Of a stretch of 64,000 nt of DNA, positions 25,999-35,750 are shown one piece after another; within the stretch, counting starts at the first letter, position 1; every line of letters begins with the position of its first letter. The translations under genes and the position numbers were made by a program. The notes under the pieces were generated by a model. It made no database searches and was not told where the DNA came from. It worked only from the letters and a program-made list of their open reading frames with translations. The stretch comes from Streptomyces sp. NBC_01446 (GTDB lineage Bacteria; Actinomycetota; Actinomycetes; Streptomycetales; Streptomycetaceae), in the NCBI RefSeq assembly GCF_026340095.1, contig NZ_JAPEPO010000001.1, positions 682,001 to 746,000 on the forward strand. The letters are read 5' to 3'.

Positions 25999-26421
25999 TC
26001 AGTTGCCGGAGTCGGAGCCGGAGCCGGGGTCGGAGTCTGTCGGGGCGTCGCGGTCGCGGGTGCTGCGCAGGAGGGATTCGACGAGTGCGGTGACGTGGCG
26101 GCGGTCGGCATCGGACAGGCGTTGGACGCTGGCGATGAGGGTGGCGATCTCCGGGTCGGACGCGGTGTCGGCGGGGTCCTCGAAGTAGAGGTGGATACCG
26201 CAGGCTTCGGCGGCGGCTCTGCGTACCGAGTCCAGGGGCAGTTCCAGTCCCCGGGCCAGGCCTTCGAGGGTGGCTTGCTGCGGCATACGGGCCACGTGCG
26301 TGACGGTCGCCAGGTGGTGCACGGTGGATCGCGGGATGCCGCCGCGCCGGGCCACGTCGCCGTAGGACCAGCCCTGCTGCTCCAGCCGGCTCTTCACCAA
26401 TTCCTGCAGTGCGTTGGCCAC
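25999..26421 (-). CDS. XRE-like DNA-binding protein (copy B)
   Basis: 140-residue near-identical copy of 19354-19734 in opposite orientation, with a different C-terminal tail (RDRDAPTDSDPGSGSDSGN). Same GTG start logic. Intact. See copy A for domains. Confidence 0.72.
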   Translation of the reverse strand: MANALQELVKSRLEQQGWSYGDVARRGGIPRSTVHHLATVTHVARMPQQATLEGLARGLELPLDSVRRAAAEACGIHLYFEDPADTASDPEIATLIASVQRLSDADRRHVTALVESLLRSTRDRDAPTDSDPGSGSDSGN

Positions 26422-26443
26422 GACATCGATTCTTCCTGCTAGC
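26059..26443. repeat. Long inverted repeat, right copy (385 bp)
   Basis: Partner of 19332-19716. Only one mismatch is visible (a C/T change within SDADRR codons). Divergence begins abruptly at GCTAGC. Confidence 0.9.
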
Positions 26444-27226
26444 GACAAGCTGACGCGTTCGCGCGAGATCGAGTCTATGTCGGTGCGTGTGGGGGACGAT
26501 CACGCGAGAGAGCTTTATCGGTCAACCGAGAAGCGAGTGAGCCGCTCCCAGGTAACGCACCGGGTCAAGGCCACGGACCAGGGGTGGGGTTCCGGCAGGG
26601 AGGCGTAGGGCTGGTGCGAACACGAGGTGCCCCCTCCCCCTTATTGGATGTCTGCCCGCCTGGCTCCCCCGCCGCGGCGACGCGCACGCCTTTATGGGGT
26701 GTCAATCGGCGCGAGACGCAGCAGAGGGCGGCGAGGTCGAGGAACTCCGGCGGCGGCTCAGGGGTGAGGGATGCCGCCCAGCGCCGAGAGTGGCTCCCTG
26801 CGAAAGGAACGGAAGGCCGTGTTCTATGACGTCGGTCACAGCGCCCCACGAATCTACCGGCATGCATAGTAGATGTGGCATGGCGGGTATTTGAGCATTT
26901 GTCCGTATTGGCACTAATTCGGATCCCGCTGCGCGTCCCGGGATTCCGCCCGGCCGGACGGCACGCCCGTTGCCTCGTGGTGTAACGCTTCTGACGCCGC
27001 GACAGCTTCTCCTCTCGCCGCGATGTGCGGACCGAAGACCCGCACACAGCCCTGGCGAGGTGCCGAGACCTACGAGGCGACGTAGTGGCGGGGCCCCTTG
27101 TGCGCCCTGTCGAGCCGTTCTAAGAATGGCGACCCACAGGACGTCGCCGCAGTTCGGAACCGGTGTTCACGCAGAGTCGACCTCACACCGGGCTCTCGGC
27201 GTCACCCAGCGAGTAGGAGCCCCCGC
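26444..27226. other. Intergenic, no recognisable gene
   Basis: About 780 bp between XRE copy B and snapalysin. It has mixed composition, including a lower-GC stretch near 26840-26920. Short open frames have no support. The last 200 bp should contain the snapalysin promoter; no divergent LysR regulator is present. Confidence 0.5.
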
Positions 27227-27916
27227 ATGAAGTCGTCTCGAACATCCGCGAGGCCCCTCGCCCTCGCCCTCACTCTCGGCCTGGGCCTGGCCTCCAGCGC
27301 ACTGGGCGCAGCGGTGCCGGCAAGCGCCCAGACGGCCGCCACCCCGTCCGCTGCCGCCGATACCTCCATGGCGCGGTACGCCGGGTCGGCCCAGGCGGCC
27401 GCGAACAACAAGGCGTTCTTCGGCGCCGTGCTCAAATCGGTCGCCGAGAAGCGCGCCGCCCAGCCGAACGCGCAGGCGGTAACCCTCTACTACAACGCCT
27501 CCCAGGCACCGAGCTTCCGTTCGCAGATAGCGAGCGCGGCCGCGATCTGGAACAGCTCCGAGTCCAACGTCAAGCTCCAGCCGGCGTCGAGTGGTGCCGA
27601 CTTTTCCTACCGCGAGGGCAACGACCCACACGGGTCCCACGCCTCCACCGACGGCCACGGAAGCGGCTACATCTTCCTCGACTACACCCAGAGCCGGCAG
27701 AACGACTCGGTCCGCGTCGCCACCCACGAGACCGGGCACGTGCTGGGCCTGCCGGACGACTACAGCGGGCCGTGCAGTGAGCTGATGTCGGGCGGCGGCC
27801 CCGGCCCGTCCTGCACCAACCGCTACCCGAACGCCACCGAGCGCTCGCGCGTCGACCAGCTGTGGGCCACCGGACTCGCGCAGGCCCCGGACTCGGGCAG
27901 GACCTGGTCACGGTGA
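27227..27916 (+). CDS. snpA: Snapalysin (small neutral zinc protease, M7)
   Basis: 229-residue secreted metalloprotease. Signal peptide about 1-34, a propeptide of about 45 residues, then the catalytic domain. The zinc motif is [11 protein letters not shown] with His167, His171 and Asp177. The Cys pair in [15 protein letters not shown] and the following NRYPN are typical of snapalysin. AGGAG sits 7 nt before the ATG. In other Streptomyces snpA has a divergent LysR activator (snpR); it is missing here, so regulation must differ or act in trans. Confidence 0.9.
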   Translation: MKSSRTSARPLALALTLGLGLASSALGAAVPASAQTAATPSAAADTSMARYAGSAQAAANNKAFFGAVLKSVAEKRAAQPNAQAVTLYYNASQAPSFRSQIASAAAIWNSSESNVKLQPASSGADFSYREGNDPHGSHASTDGHGSGYIFLDYTQSRQNDSVRVATHETGHVLGLPDDYSGPCSELMSGGGPGPSCTNRYPNATERSRVDQLWATGLAQAPDSGRTWSR

Positions 27917-28019
27917 ACCAGGCCCGCTGACCACCTGAGCGGTGCACCGCCGGTGCGGACCGTGGCGCCTGGCCGCGGTCCGCACGTGTGCTCGCCGGGC
28001 CCGTGCGCGACCTGCTGCC

Positions 28020-28560
28020 CGACCGGGCCGCTCCATCAACTCGATCGCCAGTGACGGCTCGATCCCGGCCTCCCGCAGGATCTCCCAGACGGTGGAGGCG
28101 GCCACCTTCACGCCGAGGACCAGCAGTTCGCCGTGGAGGCGCCGCTAGCCCCAGTGGGGATTCTCCCGGGCCAGGCGCAGGACCAGAGCGCGGATGGAGC
28201 GCACGGTGCGCGGCCGGCCTGGGTGCTTCGGGCGGGAGCTGGCGGCGTGGCGGCGTGGCGGCGTGCGAGAAGGTTGCGGTGCCAGCGCAGCATCGTGTCC
28301 GGTCGGATCAGCAGCCGCAGCCTGCGCAGCACGTCCATGGGCAGCCGGTGCAGCAGCGCTGCCAGGAACGCCCAGCCACTGGAGCTGAACGGCACCTTCT
28401 CCTTGCCGAGTTGGCGCTCCAACACCGTGGTCCGATGGCGCAGGGCGAGGATCTCGACGGCCCTGTCCCGACCGCTCATCGGCAGCAGGCGCAACATCGC
28501 AGACGCGTTCGCCACACCGAAGTAGGCCAGTCGCAAGCAGGATGGTGAATCACATGCCGC
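28020..28560 (-). pseudogene. Integrase-core (IS3-like) transposase, 5' fragment, frameshifted
   Basis: The minus strand reads LAYFGVANASAMLRLLPMSG, VEILALRHRTTVLERQLGKE and LHRLPMDVLRRLRLLIRPD. After a frame change near 28140 it continues MKVAASTVWEILREAGIEPS. This is the N-terminal half of a common Streptomyces integrase-core transposase. The DDE part is gone. Confidence 0.65.
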
Positions 28561-28727
28561 GGCTCTCGTCAGCGGGGCGAGAGTCCCCGGCGCCATCAGC
28601 CACAGCTGCCACGCCCCGGACCTCACCCACCGGCTCCCACCAGGACGGACGAGTTTTCGGCAAGCGCAAGGGCTGAAATCACGCACCGATACTGACCGGA
28701 CCGGGATCAAACGGACGTCGGAGAACA

Positions 28728-28880
28728 AGGTCCTACTGCAGAGCACCCCACGATCACCTTCGGTTCCACCCACGTCACGGGCACGCGGCAGTCCTTCAAG
28801 ATCACCGGGACCTCACCGTCAAGGGCCGGACCCGCCCGGTGACGGTGCACGGGATGGTGAACGGGGACAGCTGTTGCGCG
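28728..28880 (+). pseudogene. YceI-family fragment, frameshifted
   Basis: The plus strand reads ITFGSTHVTGTRQSFKITG and, one frame over, DLTVKGRTRPVTVHGMVNG. This is the middle of a YceI-like isoprenoid-binding beta-barrel. Only about 40 residues remain. Confidence 0.6.
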
Positions 28881-29059
28881 GCTGGGTGATCACCCGGAGG
28901 ATCGAGCGCCACACACCGCGTTCTTGGGCGTATTGCGGCTGGCCAACGAGGTCCGAATGGAGCTCGGAGTGACCGGACTCGAACCGGCGCCCGACTCCGT
29001 GCAGCCGACCGGCTGGCTGCGGGCGGGTCGGGCCTTGATGGGCCGCCTATCGTAGAGGC
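28881..29059. other. No gene recognised
   Basis: 180 bp of uncertain origin before the small ORF at 29060. It includes a tRNA T-arm-like GGTTCGAGTCC on the minus strand, but no complete tRNA can be folded around it. Confidence 0.4.
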
Positions 29060-29329
29060 ATGGGCGAAGTCCTCATCGTGTACGAGCTCGACAAGGCAGT
29101 GGCCGCGCGCACACCGTGTGGTACCGACCGGGCCGTCCGCCGGGTGCACGCGGCGCCTGCTGCCCCGGGGACGCCCACCGCGACGGGACCGCGAACCCTC
29201 TGCGGCAAGGACACCTTCGCTATGGAGACGCCCAGCTGGAAGCACTCCGAGCACCCTGAGGGACCGTGGTATCCCGAGGAGTACGCATCCGCGGTGTGCC
29301 CCGACTGCGATGCCGTGATGGAGACCTGA
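29060..29329 (+). CDS. Hypothetical protein with Cys/His pattern
   Basis: 89 residues. The second half contains TLCGKDTFAMETPSWKHSEH, PWYPEEYASAVCPDC and a short tail. It resembles a small Streptomyces family with a C...CxxC pattern that could bind zinc. The start at 29060 follows a weak GTAGAGG. Function unknown. Confidence 0.55.
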   Translation: MGEVLIVYELDKAVAARTPCGTDRAVRRVHAAPAAPGTPTATGPRTLCGKDTFAMETPSWKHSEHPEGPWYPEEYASAVCPDCDAVMET

Positions 29330-29859
29330 CCGGCGGGGCGACGGCTCCGACGTCGCTGCGTCACCGCAAAGATTCCGCCGCCGTCGCCACGGCCGTGCGC
29401 TGGGGCGACGCGCTCTGGCCACGTCGATACGCCCTTGCAGGCGCCGACAGCCTGCCCGTCGTCCCCGGGTGCCGTACCGGAACATTTCAAGGTTCCCGCA
29501 CGGCTGAGCGGCTTAGCGAACCTGACTGTCGAGCTGCACGCGGCGACTCCTTACGGATACAGCTCTGGTCGCCTCGTCTCACGCGCTACTCCACCTCCAT
29601 TGTCGGTGTCGCTTCTCCCCTCACGCGCTCAGCGTGACAACCCGGCAGCCGGGACGCCGGTCACCGGCACCAGGCGTCGCAGAACTCAGCTACATACGGG
29701 ATGAGACAGCGGAGCCAACGCCCTAGTCGTGGACCGGGCGACGTCCGTGGTGGCGGGGTCGCGCACCAGGCGGACGCCGATGCCCCGCATCGGCCACGGG
29801 GGCGTCCTCCTTGTTGCGCGCAGCCAGACCGGCAAGGCTTCGACAACAACCCGGTGGGC
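29330..29859. other. Intergenic, no recognisable gene
   Basis: About 530 bp, probably decayed insertion-sequence DNA leading into the transposase end at 29860-29943. No supported ORF. Confidence 0.45.
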
Positions 29860-29943
29860 CATCACAAGCAGATCCCCCACCTCGACATACGAAAACGCCA
29901 CCGACTCGACGGCCTCCTCCACAAGTACGAACATGCCACGTGA
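29860..29943 (+). pseudogene. Transposase C-terminal tail
   Basis: Reads HKQIPHLDIRKRHRLDGLLH followed by KYEHAT and a stop. This matches the last residues of integrase-core transposases also seen at 33323-33598 and 58553-58916. Confidence 0.5.
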
Positions 29944-30123
29944 CCTGGTCGGATGAGGTTGTCGGCAAGGGCAGGGTGGTACGGCAGTGTGTGCTTGCCT
30001 GCATTCCACTGCCCCACTGCCGTATCTCACTGTCCTACTGCCGTATCTCACTTCCTGGCATCGGTGTGTGACCGTGCGCATGTGATCGCTCCAGGAATTA
30101 AGGGGCAAGCGCACAATTGATGT

Positions 30124-32898
30124 ATGTGCGGATTTCGAATCCGCCCCAGTTCTTCCCCGGACGCTCGATTCATGGGCAGTGGCACCGGCAGCCGGCGGAA
30201 GGGGCCGCCTTCGGTGCTGAGTGTCCGTAGCGTCGTCGGCCAGATGTTCGTACTGCAAGTGGCGGTGGTGCTACTACTTGCCGTCGGAGCCGTGGTGATG
30301 CTCGCACTGACGACCCAGCGCGAGAGCACCCATGCGGCCGGCAATCAATCACTCGCTGTCGCGCAGGGCCTTGCCAGCTCTCCGGGGCTCCTGGGCGCCC
30401 TGAGGTCGCCCGACCCCACCGCAGTGCTAAAGCCGAGAGTCGAGGAGGCCTGGAAGGGCTCCGGCGTGGACTTCCTGGGCGTTCTGAACCGGGACGGAAT
30501 CTACTACGCCCTTGCCTCCCGTACGGGTCGCCCAGGCCGCCACACCGCTACCAACATGGCTCCTTTGCTGGCTGGCCGAACCGTACGGGAGAAAGGTGTT
30601 GGCTCTCTCGGCCCTCAGGTTCGGGTCTTCATCCCCGTCAAGGAACCATCTGGGACGGTGGTCGGCGCGGTCGGCGCCGGGATCACGCTTGAGCATGTCG
30701 GCGACAGGGTTGCAGCGCAGTTGCCAGCCGTGGTGGGCGCTGCGGCCGGCGCGGTGGCCGTCACCACGGGCGGAGCGGCGGTTCTCAGTCGACGGCTGCT
30801 GCGTCAGACCCGCGGCCTCGGGCCGGCCGAGATCACGCGCATGTACGAGCACAACGACGCGGTATTGCACTCGGTGCGGGAGGGCGTGCTGATCATCGGT
30901 GACGACGGGCTGCTGCTGCTGGCCAACGACGAGGCACGGCGACTGCTCGACCTGCCTGCGGACGCGGAGCGTCGCCATGTCACGGCCCTCGGTCTGGAGC
31001 CGCCCATGGCCGAATTGTTGGTCTCCGGGCGAGGGGCGACCGATGAAGTGCATCTGGCGGGCGACCGTCTGCTGGCGGTGAATGTACGGTCGACCGGCCC
31101 CTACGGAGGGATTGCCGGTAGCGCGGTGACATTGCGGGATACCACCGAGCTGCGGGCTCTTGCGGGCAGGGCCGAGGCGGCCGGGGAGCGTTTGAAACTG
31201 CTCTACGACGCGGGGGTGCGGATCGGCACCACACTGGATGTGGCGCGCACCGCCCAGGAGCTCGCCGAGGTGGCGGTTCCGCGCTTCGCCGACGTGGTCA
31301 CCGTTGAGCTGCTGGAGCCGGTTCTGCGGGGCGACGAGCCCCCCGAGGGGAGCACCGCTATGCGGCGCGCAGCGGTCAGTGGCGTCCGGCAGAACTCGCC
31401 GTTCCACCCGGTGGGTGAACTCGTCACATTCGCGCTCATGGCTCCGATGGCGTCGGACGTGGCGAGCGGCCGGGCGGTCCTCGAGGTGGACTTGCGCACG
31501 GCGTACCGTTGGCAGGCCCAGCATCCCGAGCGGGCCCGGCGGATCCTGGACTATGGCGTCCACTCGCTGATCAGCGTGCCGCTGCGGGCCCGCGGCGTGG
31601 TGCTGGGGCTGGCCGACTTCTGGCGCGCCGAGACCCTCGAGGCCTTCGGGGAGGAGGATCGGTCCTTTGCCGAGGAACTGGCCGCCCGGGCGGCGGTGGC
31701 CATCGACAACGCCCGTCGCTACACCCACGAGCGCACCATGGCCGTCGCCCTGCAGCGCAGCCTGCTCCCGCGGGGACTCCCGGAGGTCAGTGCCCTGGAG
31801 GTCTCCCATCGCTATCTGCCCGCGCAGGCGTGGGTGAGCGGGGATTGGTTCGACGTCATCCCACTGCCCGGCGCCCGGGTGGCCCTGGTCGTCGGCGACG
31901 TCGTCGGTCACGGAGTGCACGCGGTGGCCACCATGGGCCGCCTGCGCACCGCCGTGCACAACTTCTCCGCCCTGGACATGGCCCCTGACGAGCTGCTGGC
32001 CCACCTGGACGAGCTGGTCACCCGAATCGACGCCGACGAGGCCGCCGAGGAGGACGGGCAGCAGATCACCGGCGCCACCTGCCTGTACGCGATCTACGAC
32101 CCGGTCTCGGGTAGGTGCACCATCGCGCACGCCGGCCACTTCGGTCCCGCCCTGGCCCAGCCCGACGGCACCGTCGCCTTCCCCGACACCCCCGTCTCAC
32201 CACCCCTCGGCCTCGGTGGCGCTCTCCCGTTCGAAACCGCCGCACTGCGGCTGCCCGAGGGCAGCCGGCTGGCCCTGTTCACCGACGGGCTGCTCGAGGA
32301 CCGCGACCGTGATCTCGACACCAGCCTGGACCTCCTGCTGGGCGCCCTGTCCCATCACGACCACACCCCGGAACAGACCTGCCAGGCAGTCATCGACGCA
32401 CTGCTCCCCGAACGCCCCCAAGACGACGTCGTCCTGCTCATCGCCCGCACCCGGCTGCTGAACCCCGACCAAGTCGCTGACTGGGACATACCCTCCGATC
32501 CAGAGGCCGTCTCCCGCGTCCGCGCCGGTGTCACCCGTCAGCTGGAGACCTGGGGCCTGGACCAGCTGGCCTTCACCGCCGAACTGATCGTCAGCGAGCT
32601 GGTCACGAACGCCATCCGGTACGGCGCCCAGCCCATACGGCTGCGCCTGCTGTACGACAGCAGCAATCTGATCTGCGAGGTCGCCGACGACTCCAGCACC
32701 TCGCCGCATCTGCGGCGAGCGGCGGCCACCGACGAGGGCGGCCGGGGACTGTTCCTGATCGCCCAGTTCGCTGGGCGCTGGGGCACCCGGTACACCGCCC
32801 ACGGCAAGATCATCTGGGCAGAACAAGCCCTGCACGGCGGAGCCGCAGAACCCGGCACCGACCTGGCCGACATCCTCCTTGGCCAATGGGACGAATGA
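30124..32898 (+). CDS. Membrane sensor SpoIIE phosphatase with PAS, GAF and HATPase domains
   Basis: 924 residues. A first membrane helix is at about 38-62, an extracytoplasmic sensor at about 65-195 (FLGVLNRDGIYYALASR, VRVFIPVKEPSGTVVGAVGA) and a second hydrophobic segment at about 200-222. Then come PAS (about 238-350), GAF (about 355-540), the PP2C catalytic domain (SGDWFDV, VGDVVGHGVHA, TDGLLEDRD) and a C-terminal HATPase_c anti-sigma kinase-like domain (ELIVSELVTNAIRYG, GGRGLFLI). Both a phosphatase and a kinase for an anti-sigma antagonist are thus in one chain, a known Streptomyces arrangement. A start at 30172 is also possible. Stimulus unknown. Confidence 0.87.
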   Translation: MCGFRIRPSSSPDARFMGSGTGSRRKGPPSVLSVRSVVGQMFVLQVAVVLLLAVGAVVMLALTTQRESTHAAGNQSLAVAQGLASSPGLLGALRSPDPTAVLKPRVEEAWKGSGVDFLGVLNRDGIYYALASRTGRPGRHTATNMAPLLAGRTVREKGVGSLGPQVRVFIPVKEPSGTVVGAVGAGITLEHVGDRVAAQLPAVVGAAAGAVAVTTGGAAVLSRRLLRQTRGLGPAEITRMYEHNDAVLHSVREGVLIIGDDGLLLLANDEARRLLDLPADAERRHVTALGLEPPMAELLVSGRGATDEVHLAGDRLLAVNVRSTGPYGGIAGSAVTLRDTTELRALAGRAEAAGERLKLLYDAGVRIGTTLDVARTAQELAEVAVPRFADVVTVELLEPVLRGDEPPEGSTAMRRAAVSGVRQNSPFHPVGELVTFALMAPMASDVASGRAVLEVDLRTAYRWQAQHPERARRILDYGVHSLISVPLRARGVVLGLADFWRAETLEAFGEEDRSFAEELAARAAVAIDNARRYTHERTMAVALQRSLLPRGLPEVSALEVSHRYLPAQAWVSGDWFDVIPLPGARVALVVGDVVGHGVHAVATMGRLRTAVHNFSALDMAPDELLAHLDELVTRIDADEAAEEDGQQITGATCLYAIYDPVSGRCTIAHAGHFGPALAQPDGTVAFPDTPVSPPLGLGGALPFETAALRLPEGSRLALFTDGLLEDRDRDLDTSLDLLLGALSHHDHTPEQTCQAVIDALLPERPQDDVVLLIARTRLLNPDQVADWDIPSDPEAVSRVRAGVTRQLETWGLDQLAFTAELIVSELVTNAIRYGAQPIRLRLLYDSSNLICEVADDSSTSPHLRRAAATDEGGRGLFLIAQFAGRWGTRYTAHGKIIWAEQALHGGAAEPGTDLADILLGQWDE

Positions 32899-33322
32899 GC
32901 AGGCAACTGGCGCGAGCGCCAGGCAGCCGTCCTTGCCGACCCGTCCCTCGCAGCCCCTGTCCCGTGCGGGCCGCACATCGGCGACGACGAGCTGCGCACG
33001 GCGATCGAGACCATCCGGTCCCGGCTCATGGACGCGCGCGCATCGACCTCACCGTCTTCGCGCCGCGTGCCTTCTTTATGAGCCACCACATCCTTTATGA
33101 GCCACCACATCGGCGGCTTCGAGACCTCGCAGGCGTGGGCACGGATCTGCAACGACCTCGTCCACCAGGTCTGCGCCCTGATCCCCGGCCCGTTCGCCCC
33201 TGCCCCGATGCTCCCGCAGTTGCGGGTGCCGACAAGTCATCCGCCCAGGTGACCGCCTTGATCGCTGATTTTGGGCCGTACCCGCCGATGCCGGGCCAGC
33301 GGTCGTCAAGAGCGGTGTCCGG
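32899..33322. other. Decayed region with one short ORF
   Basis: No intact gene. A 51-residue frame at 33095-33250 (MSHHIGGFETSQAWARICND and on) has reasonable composition but no known match. It starts inside a tandem repeat and is probably a fragment. Confidence 0.4.
33072..33109. repeat. 19-bp perfect tandem duplication
   Basis: CTTTATGAGCCACCACATC occurs twice with no spacer. It looks like a replication-slippage duplication. Confidence 0.9.
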
Positions 33323-33598
33323 ATGCCCCGGATGAACACGGTGATGGAAGGGTGGATACAAACCTGCCGGTGCGAACTGCTGGACCGCACCCCTATGGAA
33401 CCAGCACCAACTCCTCCCCACGCTGAGCGAGTTCGAGTCCTTCTACAACGGGCATCGGCCGCACCGGACCCTGCATCAGGCGGCCCACTCCGCCCGCTGT
33501 CCGAACCGAGCACCGAACCAGGACAGATCGAGCACCTGGCGGTCCACCGCCGAGACCGAGTCGGCGGAACCCTTCACGAGTACCAGCATGCCGCCTGA
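33323..33598 (+). pseudogene. Integrase-core transposase, 3' fragment, frameshifted
   Basis: Begins MPRMNTVMEGWIQTCRCELL, changes frame near 33395, continues SEFESFYNGHRPHRTLHQAA and, after another shift, ends LAVHRRDRVGGTLHEYQHAA and a stop. This is the last third of the transposase. Confidence 0.65.
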
Positions 33599-33658
33599 CC
33601 AGGCCGGACGATTAATCGGCACCCGCAATGCCGTCCCCGCACCGCTCGCCCCTGCGCA

Positions 33659-33740
33659 GATCTCCCACCTCGACGTACGCCGAAGAAACTGCCTTGGCGG
33701 AGTCCTCAACGATACCAACGTGCCGCCTGAACTGCGTGGA
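33659..33740 (+). pseudogene. Second transposase tail
   Basis: Reads ISHLDVRRRNCLGGVLND, a degenerate version of the same C-terminal tail found 60 bp upstream. Two decayed copies lie one behind the other. Confidence 0.4.
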
Positions 33741-33907
33741 TGGACCTTTCGGCAGGCGCACCTAGGGGCGATCCCCCACAACACCCCGTCATCACAGAGC
33801 AGTTACTCCGGGCCCGCACCAGGGGTGGAGCCCTCCTCGCCGACGATCCGCAGGCGTACGGGCAGCCGCAGGATGATCACATCGTTCGTCCACACCAGGA
33901 GCAGCAG

Positions 33908-35068
33908 ATGAAGACGCGCAGTCGTACCCTCACCGCCGTGGCCGCAGCCCTCGTCCTCGGCCTGACGGCCGGACCGCTCGCCGCCCCCGCCTTCGCCTCC
34001 CCCGCCGGGTCCGCCACGGCCGCTCACGCCACCACCGGCCCGGACGCCGAGGCCCTCCGCGCCGCGCTCGCCTCGCTGCCGGACTCCGACGCGACGGCCG
34101 CGCTCGTACGGGTCGGCGGCAGCGACGGGACATGGCGCGGGAGCGCCGGGGTGCACGATCTCGCGAGCGGCCGGAAGGCGGACCCGAACGCGCTCTTCCG
34201 CGCCGGTTCGACCACGAAGGTGGTCACGGCGGCGGTGGTGCTGCAACTCGCGGCGGAGGACAAGGTCGACCTGGGCACCCCGGTGCAGCATTATCTTCCC
34301 GGGCTCCTGTCGTCCGCCTTCAAGCCCGTCACCGTACGGCAGTTGCTGAACCACACCAGCGGGATCCGGTCGGGCGACGGCTTCGGCGACGCCTTCGAGG
34401 ACGCGTACGCGCACCGCTTCGACACGCTCACGCCGAAGCAGGTCGTCGCCTCGGCGGTGGCGAAGGGCCCGGAGTTCGACCCGGGCGAGCAGCAGGAGTA
34501 CTTGAACATCAACTACACGATCCTCGGCATGCTGATCGAGAAGGTCACGGGACACTCGTACGCCGGCGAGGCCGCCCGGCGCGTACTGCGCCCCGCCGGA
34601 ATGCACCACACGTACTTCCCCGGCACCGACCCCCGCATCCACGGACCGCACAACCACGGCTACCAGGCGGTGAAGCAGGCGGACGGTACGACGAAGTTCG
34701 TCGACGTCACCGAGTGGAACCAGGCGGACCGCTGGGCGGCGGGCGACATGATCTCCACGACGGCGGACCTGGAGCGGCTGATCACCCACCTCTTCCGGGG
34801 CGAGATCGTCCCGAAGCCGCAGCTGGAGGAGATGTTCACCGTCCCCTCGAACATCGAGGGGGCCGACATGAGCGCCGGGCTCCAGCGCTTCGAGTACGGG
34901 GGCGAGGTGTACTGGCTCAAGTCGGGCGCCCGCTACGGCTACAGCGCGGTCGTCGTGGCCACCCGCGACCTCTCCCGCACCCTCGTCTACTCGGTCAACT
35001 CCACGGACGCGAAGGGCGAGTCGATGAACCCGGTGGCCCAGCGGATCGCGCTGGCGGCGCTCAAGTAG
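33908..35068 (+). CDS. Secreted serine hydrolase (D-Ala-D-Ala carboxypeptidase / class C beta-lactamase type)
   Basis: 386 residues with a Sec signal (about 1-31, cleavage near AFA-SP). Catalytic motifs: Ser101-x-x-Lys104 (GSTTK), Tyr198-Leu-Asn200 and a KSG-like triad in WLKSGARYG near the C-terminus. AGGAG precedes the ATG at 33908. These features fit the beta-lactamase (PF00144) family, which in Streptomyces mostly trims peptidoglycan peptides. Its 3' end overlaps the convergent gene at 35061 by 8 bp. Confidence 0.88.
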   Translation: MKTRSRTLTAVAAALVLGLTAGPLAAPAFASPAGSATAAHATTGPDAEALRAALASLPDSDATAALVRVGGSDGTWRGSAGVHDLASGRKADPNALFRAGSTTKVVTAAVVLQLAAEDKVDLGTPVQHYLPGLLSSAFKPVTVRQLLNHTSGIRSGDGFGDAFEDAYAHRFDTLTPKQVVASAVAKGPEFDPGEQQEYLNINYTILGMLIEKVTGHSYAGEAARRVLRPAGMHHTYFPGTDPRIHGPHNHGYQAVKQADGTTKFVDVTEWNQADRWAAGDMISTTADLERLITHLFRGEIVPKPQLEEMFTVPSNIEGADMSAGLQRFEYGGEVYWLKSGARYGYSAVVVATRDLSRTLVYSVNSTDAKGESMNPVAQRIALAALK

Positions 35069-35591
35069 TCATGGCAAGCGGCGCAGGCGAGGTGAGCGCC
35101 TCCAGCCGTTTGATCTTCCTGCGCACGACATACAGCGGTATCACCCCGAAGACCCCGAAGGACATGTCGATGACCGACCACCAGAAGGGGATGCCGCGGA
35201 GCGGTCCGCAGATCAGGGCGAGCGGGACGATGCCGGCGCAGGCGATCATCGCGAACTCGACGACCCAGATGTTGCGGACCGGGTCGCGGTAGGGCCCGTA
35301 GAAGGCGACGGCGATCACGAGGTGCGCGAACGCCAGCCAGTCCGTGCCGTACAGCAGGAAGGGGTACTGCTCGTCGGCGACGTCGATCCCCTGCCGTACG
35401 CGCTCGATCCAGTCCATGAGCGCGGGCAGGTGCTCCGGCACGGACAAGGACCTCAACAGGTCCTCGGTCCAGTGCAGTTCGTGCACCAGAGGGAAGGCCG
35501 TCGCCCCGCTCAGCACGAGACAGACGACGAAGAGGACCAGCCACGCACGGATGCCCTTGAGAAGGGCGACTCTGTCACCACTGTCGCTCAT
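35061..35591 (-). CDS. Hypothetical membrane protein
   Basis: 176 residues with hydrophobic segments at about 13-33, 83-100, 108-128 and 135-155 and a C-terminal Arg/Lys stretch (VVRRKIKRLE). No known domain. The ATG at 35591 lies only 55 bp from the 3' end of the group II intron. The intron therefore separates the gene from whatever lay upstream, possibly its native promoter. Confidence 0.68.
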   Translation of the reverse strand: MSDSGDRVALLKGIRAWLVLFVVCLVLSGATAFPLVHELHWTEDLLRSLSVPEHLPALMDWIERVRQGIDVADEQYPFLLYGTDWLAFAHLVIAVAFYGPYRDPVRNIWVVEFAMIACAGIVPLALICGPLRGIPFWWSVIDMSFGVFGVIPLYVVRRKIKRLEALTSPAPLAMTT

Positions 35592-35682
35592 GGCAGGAGC
35601 GTACGCCCTACTTGAACGTGTTCAAAACTCGCCCTCGTGCGGTCGGGTAGCCGGATCACGTTGCCGTGACCCGGCCCCCTCA

Positions 35683-35716
35683 GAACCGGACGTGCACCTT
35701 TCAGTGCATCCGGCTC
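35683..35716 (-). ncRNA. Group II intron A domain V
   Basis: 34 nt reading GAGCCGGATGCACTGAAAGG and then GTGCACGTCCGGTTC on the minus strand: catalytic hairpin with GAAA tetraloop, and a 2-nt bulge position as in other domain Vs. Confidence 0.88.
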
Positions 35717-35750
35717 AAGCAAGCCCCAAGGGCTTCGCAGGTCAGCAGAG

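Noticed and set aside
28955..29010. tRNA-like T-arm (GGTTCGAGTCC) on the minus strand
   Set aside because: No matching acceptor, D or anticodon arm within 90 nt, so not a tRNA. A decayed attachment site cannot be excluded.
30427..32139. Minus-strand open frame of 570 codons
   Set aside because: Antisense to the SpoIIE phosphatase with all its domains intact.
33095..33250. 51-residue ORF starting in the 19-bp tandem repeat
   Set aside because: Protein-like composition but flanked by debris, with no SD and no recognisable family; treated as a fragment.
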